A stretch of 64,000 bases of DNA from Rhodoferax sediminis (GTDB lineage Bacteria > Pseudomonadota > Gammaproteobacteria > Burkholderiales > Burkholderiaceae_C): contig NZ_CP035503.1 in the NCBI RefSeq assembly GCF_006970865.1, positions 4,291,001 through 4,355,000 on the forward strand, written 5' to 3'. Position numbers and translations under genes: made by a program. Below the pieces are notes generated by a model, which saw only the letters and a list, made by a program, of their open reading frames with translations, had not been told where the DNA came from and searched no databases. Position 1 is the first letter of the stretch; each line of letters starts with the position of its first letter. This document shows, piece after piece, positions 62,786-64,000 of this stretch.

Positions 62786-63556
62786 TCACAACGTCTTGAT
62801 GCGCTCCACCATTTCGCGCGCAAACTCCACATAGGCTTGGCTGCCCTTGGCCGCCGGGTCGAACACCACGCCGGGCAGGCCGTAGCTGGGCGCCTCGGCG
62901 AGCCGTACATTGCGCGGGATCACGGTATTGAACACCTTGTCGCCGAAATGGCTTTTCAGCTGGTCGCTGACCTGCTGCTGCAGCGTGATGCGCGGGTCGA
63001 ACATCACGCGCAGCAGGCCGATGATAGCCAGATCCGGATTCAGGTTGGCATGCACCTGCTTGATGGTGTTGACCAGGTCGGTCAGGCCTTCGAGCGCAAA
63101 GTACTCGCACTGCATCGGCACCACCACGCCGTGGGCCGCGCACAGGCCGTTGAGCGTCAGCATGGACAGTGACGGCGGGCAGTCGATCAGAATGAAGTCG
63201 TACTGCGACCGTACTTCGGCCAGCGCAGTCTTCAGGCGCTTTTCGCGCCGCTCGATGTCGACCATCTCGACCTCGGCGCCGGCCAGCTCGCGGTTCGCGC
63301 CGAGCACGTCGTAGCCGCACTTCTCGCTGCTGACTCGCGCTTCGTTGATCGAGGCGGACTCCAGCAGAACGTCATAAATGGTCAGTTCGAGCTGGCGCTT
63401 GTCCACACCCGAGCCCATGGTGGCATTGCCTTGCGGGTCGAGGTCGACCATCAAGACGCGCTGGCCGACCTTGGCCAGACCGGCCGCCAGATTGACCGTG
63501 GTGGTGGTCTTGCCAACGCCGCCTTTTTGATTCGCGACGCAGAAGATTTTGGCCAT
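62786..63556 (-). CDS. parA: Chromosome-partitioning ATPase ParA
   Basis: A 256-residue Walker-type ATPase that positions ParB-parS complexes. The deviant Walker A is KGGVGKTTTTVNL (about residues 11-23), with VDLDPQGNATMG for the A' motif and ILIDCPPSLSML for Walker B. ATG at 63556 follows AGGAAAC. It is the first intact gene of a unit with the hydrolase and parB, downstream of the decayed exporter and rsmG. Confidence 0.96.
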   Translation of the reverse strand: MAKIFCVANQKGGVGKTTTTVNLAAGLAKVGQRVLMVDLDPQGNATMGSGVDKRQLELTIYDVLLESASINEARVSSEKCGYDVLGANRELAGAEVEMVDIERREKRLKTALAEVRSQYDFILIDCPPSLSMLTLNGLCAAHGVVVPMQCEYFALEGLTDLVNTIKQVHANLNPDLAIIGLLRVMFDPRITLQQQVSDQLKSHFGDKVFNTVIPRNVRLAEAPSYGLPGVVFDPAAKGSQAYVEFAREMVERIKTL

Positions 63557-63576
63557 TCGAAGTTTCCTGTTCTTGT

Positions 63577-63738
63577 TATTGTGATGGCGGCTTATCTGGA
63601 AAGGGCCCGCTTGACACCAAAGCCGGCCGGGAACACACCCTTGCGGATGGAAGTGATCAAGGCCATGTTGCCCGGCCCGGAAGCCGTCAAAAAGATACTG
63701 GCGGCGACAAACGCGCCGTAATCCGCAATGCCGAACAT
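63577..63738 (-). pseudogene. Truncated LysE/RhtB-family exporter remnant
   Basis: A 53-codon ORF starting MFGIADYGAFVAAS, followed by GPGNMALITSIRKG, the N-terminal signature of LysE/RhtB amino-acid exporters. After about 40 residues the homology ends in an unrelated tail (GVKRALPDKPPSQ) and a stop, so only the first of about six helices remains. The usual gene is about 200 residues. Intact LysE genes occur at this place between rsmG and parA in related genomes, as I recall, so this is likely a deletion relic. Confidence 0.7.
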
Positions 63739-63807
63739 GAAAAATTTCCCGAAGACAAGGCGGTGAGTTTACGACGCCTTGACGCGCCGCCAGCCCTCCC
63801 GCTATTT

Positions 63808-64000
63808 TTAAGCCGTCTTTTTGCGCAGCCAGACGATGCAGCGCTCGGCATCCAGCCCCGGCACGCTGAGTTGTTCCACGTGAAACACCTCCACCGCGGC
63901 CGGCAGCGCCGCGATTTCATCGTCCGGGCGCTTGCCCTTCATGGCGAGCCAGACGCCTTGCGGTGCCAGCGCACCGGCCGACCAGGTCGTGAAGTCGGCC
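63808..64000 (-). CDS. rsmG: 16S rRNA (guanine-N7) methyltransferase RsmG, C-terminal end, partial
   Basis: The last 63 or so residues of RsmG (GidB), which methylates G527 of 16S rRNA using SAM. The visible reading frame has GVWLAMKGKRPDDEI, VEVFHVEQLSVPGLDAERCIV and ends WLRKKTA, matching the family's C-terminus. The 5' part is outside the window. A parS site is embedded in this coding region. The gene stands at the expected place upstream of parA in origin-proximal segments. Confidence 0.9.
   Translation of the reverse strand, partial: ADFTTWSAGALAPQGVWLAMKGKRPDDEIAALPAAVEVFHVEQLSVPGLDAERCIVWLRKKTA
63872..63887. promoter_or_regulatory. parS site within rsmG
   Basis: TGTTCCACGTGAAACA is a 16-base near-palindrome identical to a consensus chromosomal parS form, binding site of ParB. 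It lies within the rsmG coding sequence, about 316 bases upstream of the parA start and 250 bases beyond the exporter remnant. Confidence 0.92.

Noticed and set aside
63431..63721. Plus-strand ORF of 96 codons over the 5' part of parA and the LysE remnant
   Set aside because: Antisense to parA for half its length; the minus strand holds the recognisable LysE start.

Overview
The window is GC-rich, tightly packed bacterial chromosome. It suggests a betaproteobacterium of the order Burkholderiales, most likely family Comamonadaceae; the genus cannot be fixed from the sequence alone. Support comes from a methionine synthase split into two genes, an S-adenosylhomocysteine (SAH) riboswitch, a GTP-type PEP carboxykinase, and an rsmG-parA-hydrolase-parB segment with a parS site (origin-proximal). 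Two families of short repeats are also scattered between and inside genes. I see no rRNA, tRNA, IS element, prophage or CRISPR array.

Layout. 1-4.4 kb: both halves of MetH, an SAH riboswitch, a PACE-type efflux protein, a cyclic-nucleotide-binding protein and a rhodanese. 4.5-9.8 kb: a catabolic cluster with an MFS importer, an arylmalonate-decarboxylase-like protein, a dihydropyrimidinase/hydantoinase, a hydantoin-racemase-like protein without the two usual cysteines, and a GntR regulator. 10-24.4 kb: recQ, a double AAA+ ATPase, threonine dehydratase, pckG, a tandem pair of paralogous membrane proteins, regulators and stress genes. 24.5-28 kb: D-amino acid dehydrogenase, an M20 peptidase and tag. 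28-34.5 kb: homogentisate catabolism (hmgA, fahA, an AAHS transporter, a VOC protein) with a divergent LysR regulator. 34.5-42 kb: an orphan molybdenum hydroxylase large subunit, a flavin monooxygenase, MarR plus a DHA2 exporter, and a DedA-rhodanese fusion. 42-46.4 kb: a group around a NicX-type dihydroxypyridine dioxygenase homologue. 47.9-52.7 kb: an apparent operon joining an AhpD-like protein, an acyl-CoA-dehydrogenase-fold flavoprotein without the usual catalytic Glu, a rubredoxin and a complete nitrate/sulfonate/taurine-type ABC importer. 52.7-61.2 kb: acetoacetyl-CoA synthetase, uracil permease, thioesterase, cobalamin adenosyltransferase, FAD-linked dehydrogenase and envelope proteins. 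61.2-64 kb: parB, a small hydrolase, parA, a decayed LysE exporter gene and the rsmG 3' end containing parS.

The most interesting points are three. First, the rubredoxin/flavoprotein/ABC operon looks like an uncharacterised uptake-plus-oxygenation system, perhaps for organosulfur or another small anion. Second, the hydantoinase cluster holds two Asp/Glu-racemase-superfamily enzymes with non-standard active sites. Third, two families of mini-repeats have entered coding sequences. The 17-bp palindromic core of one family is read in the same frame in three different genes, and it supplies the stop codon of recQ.
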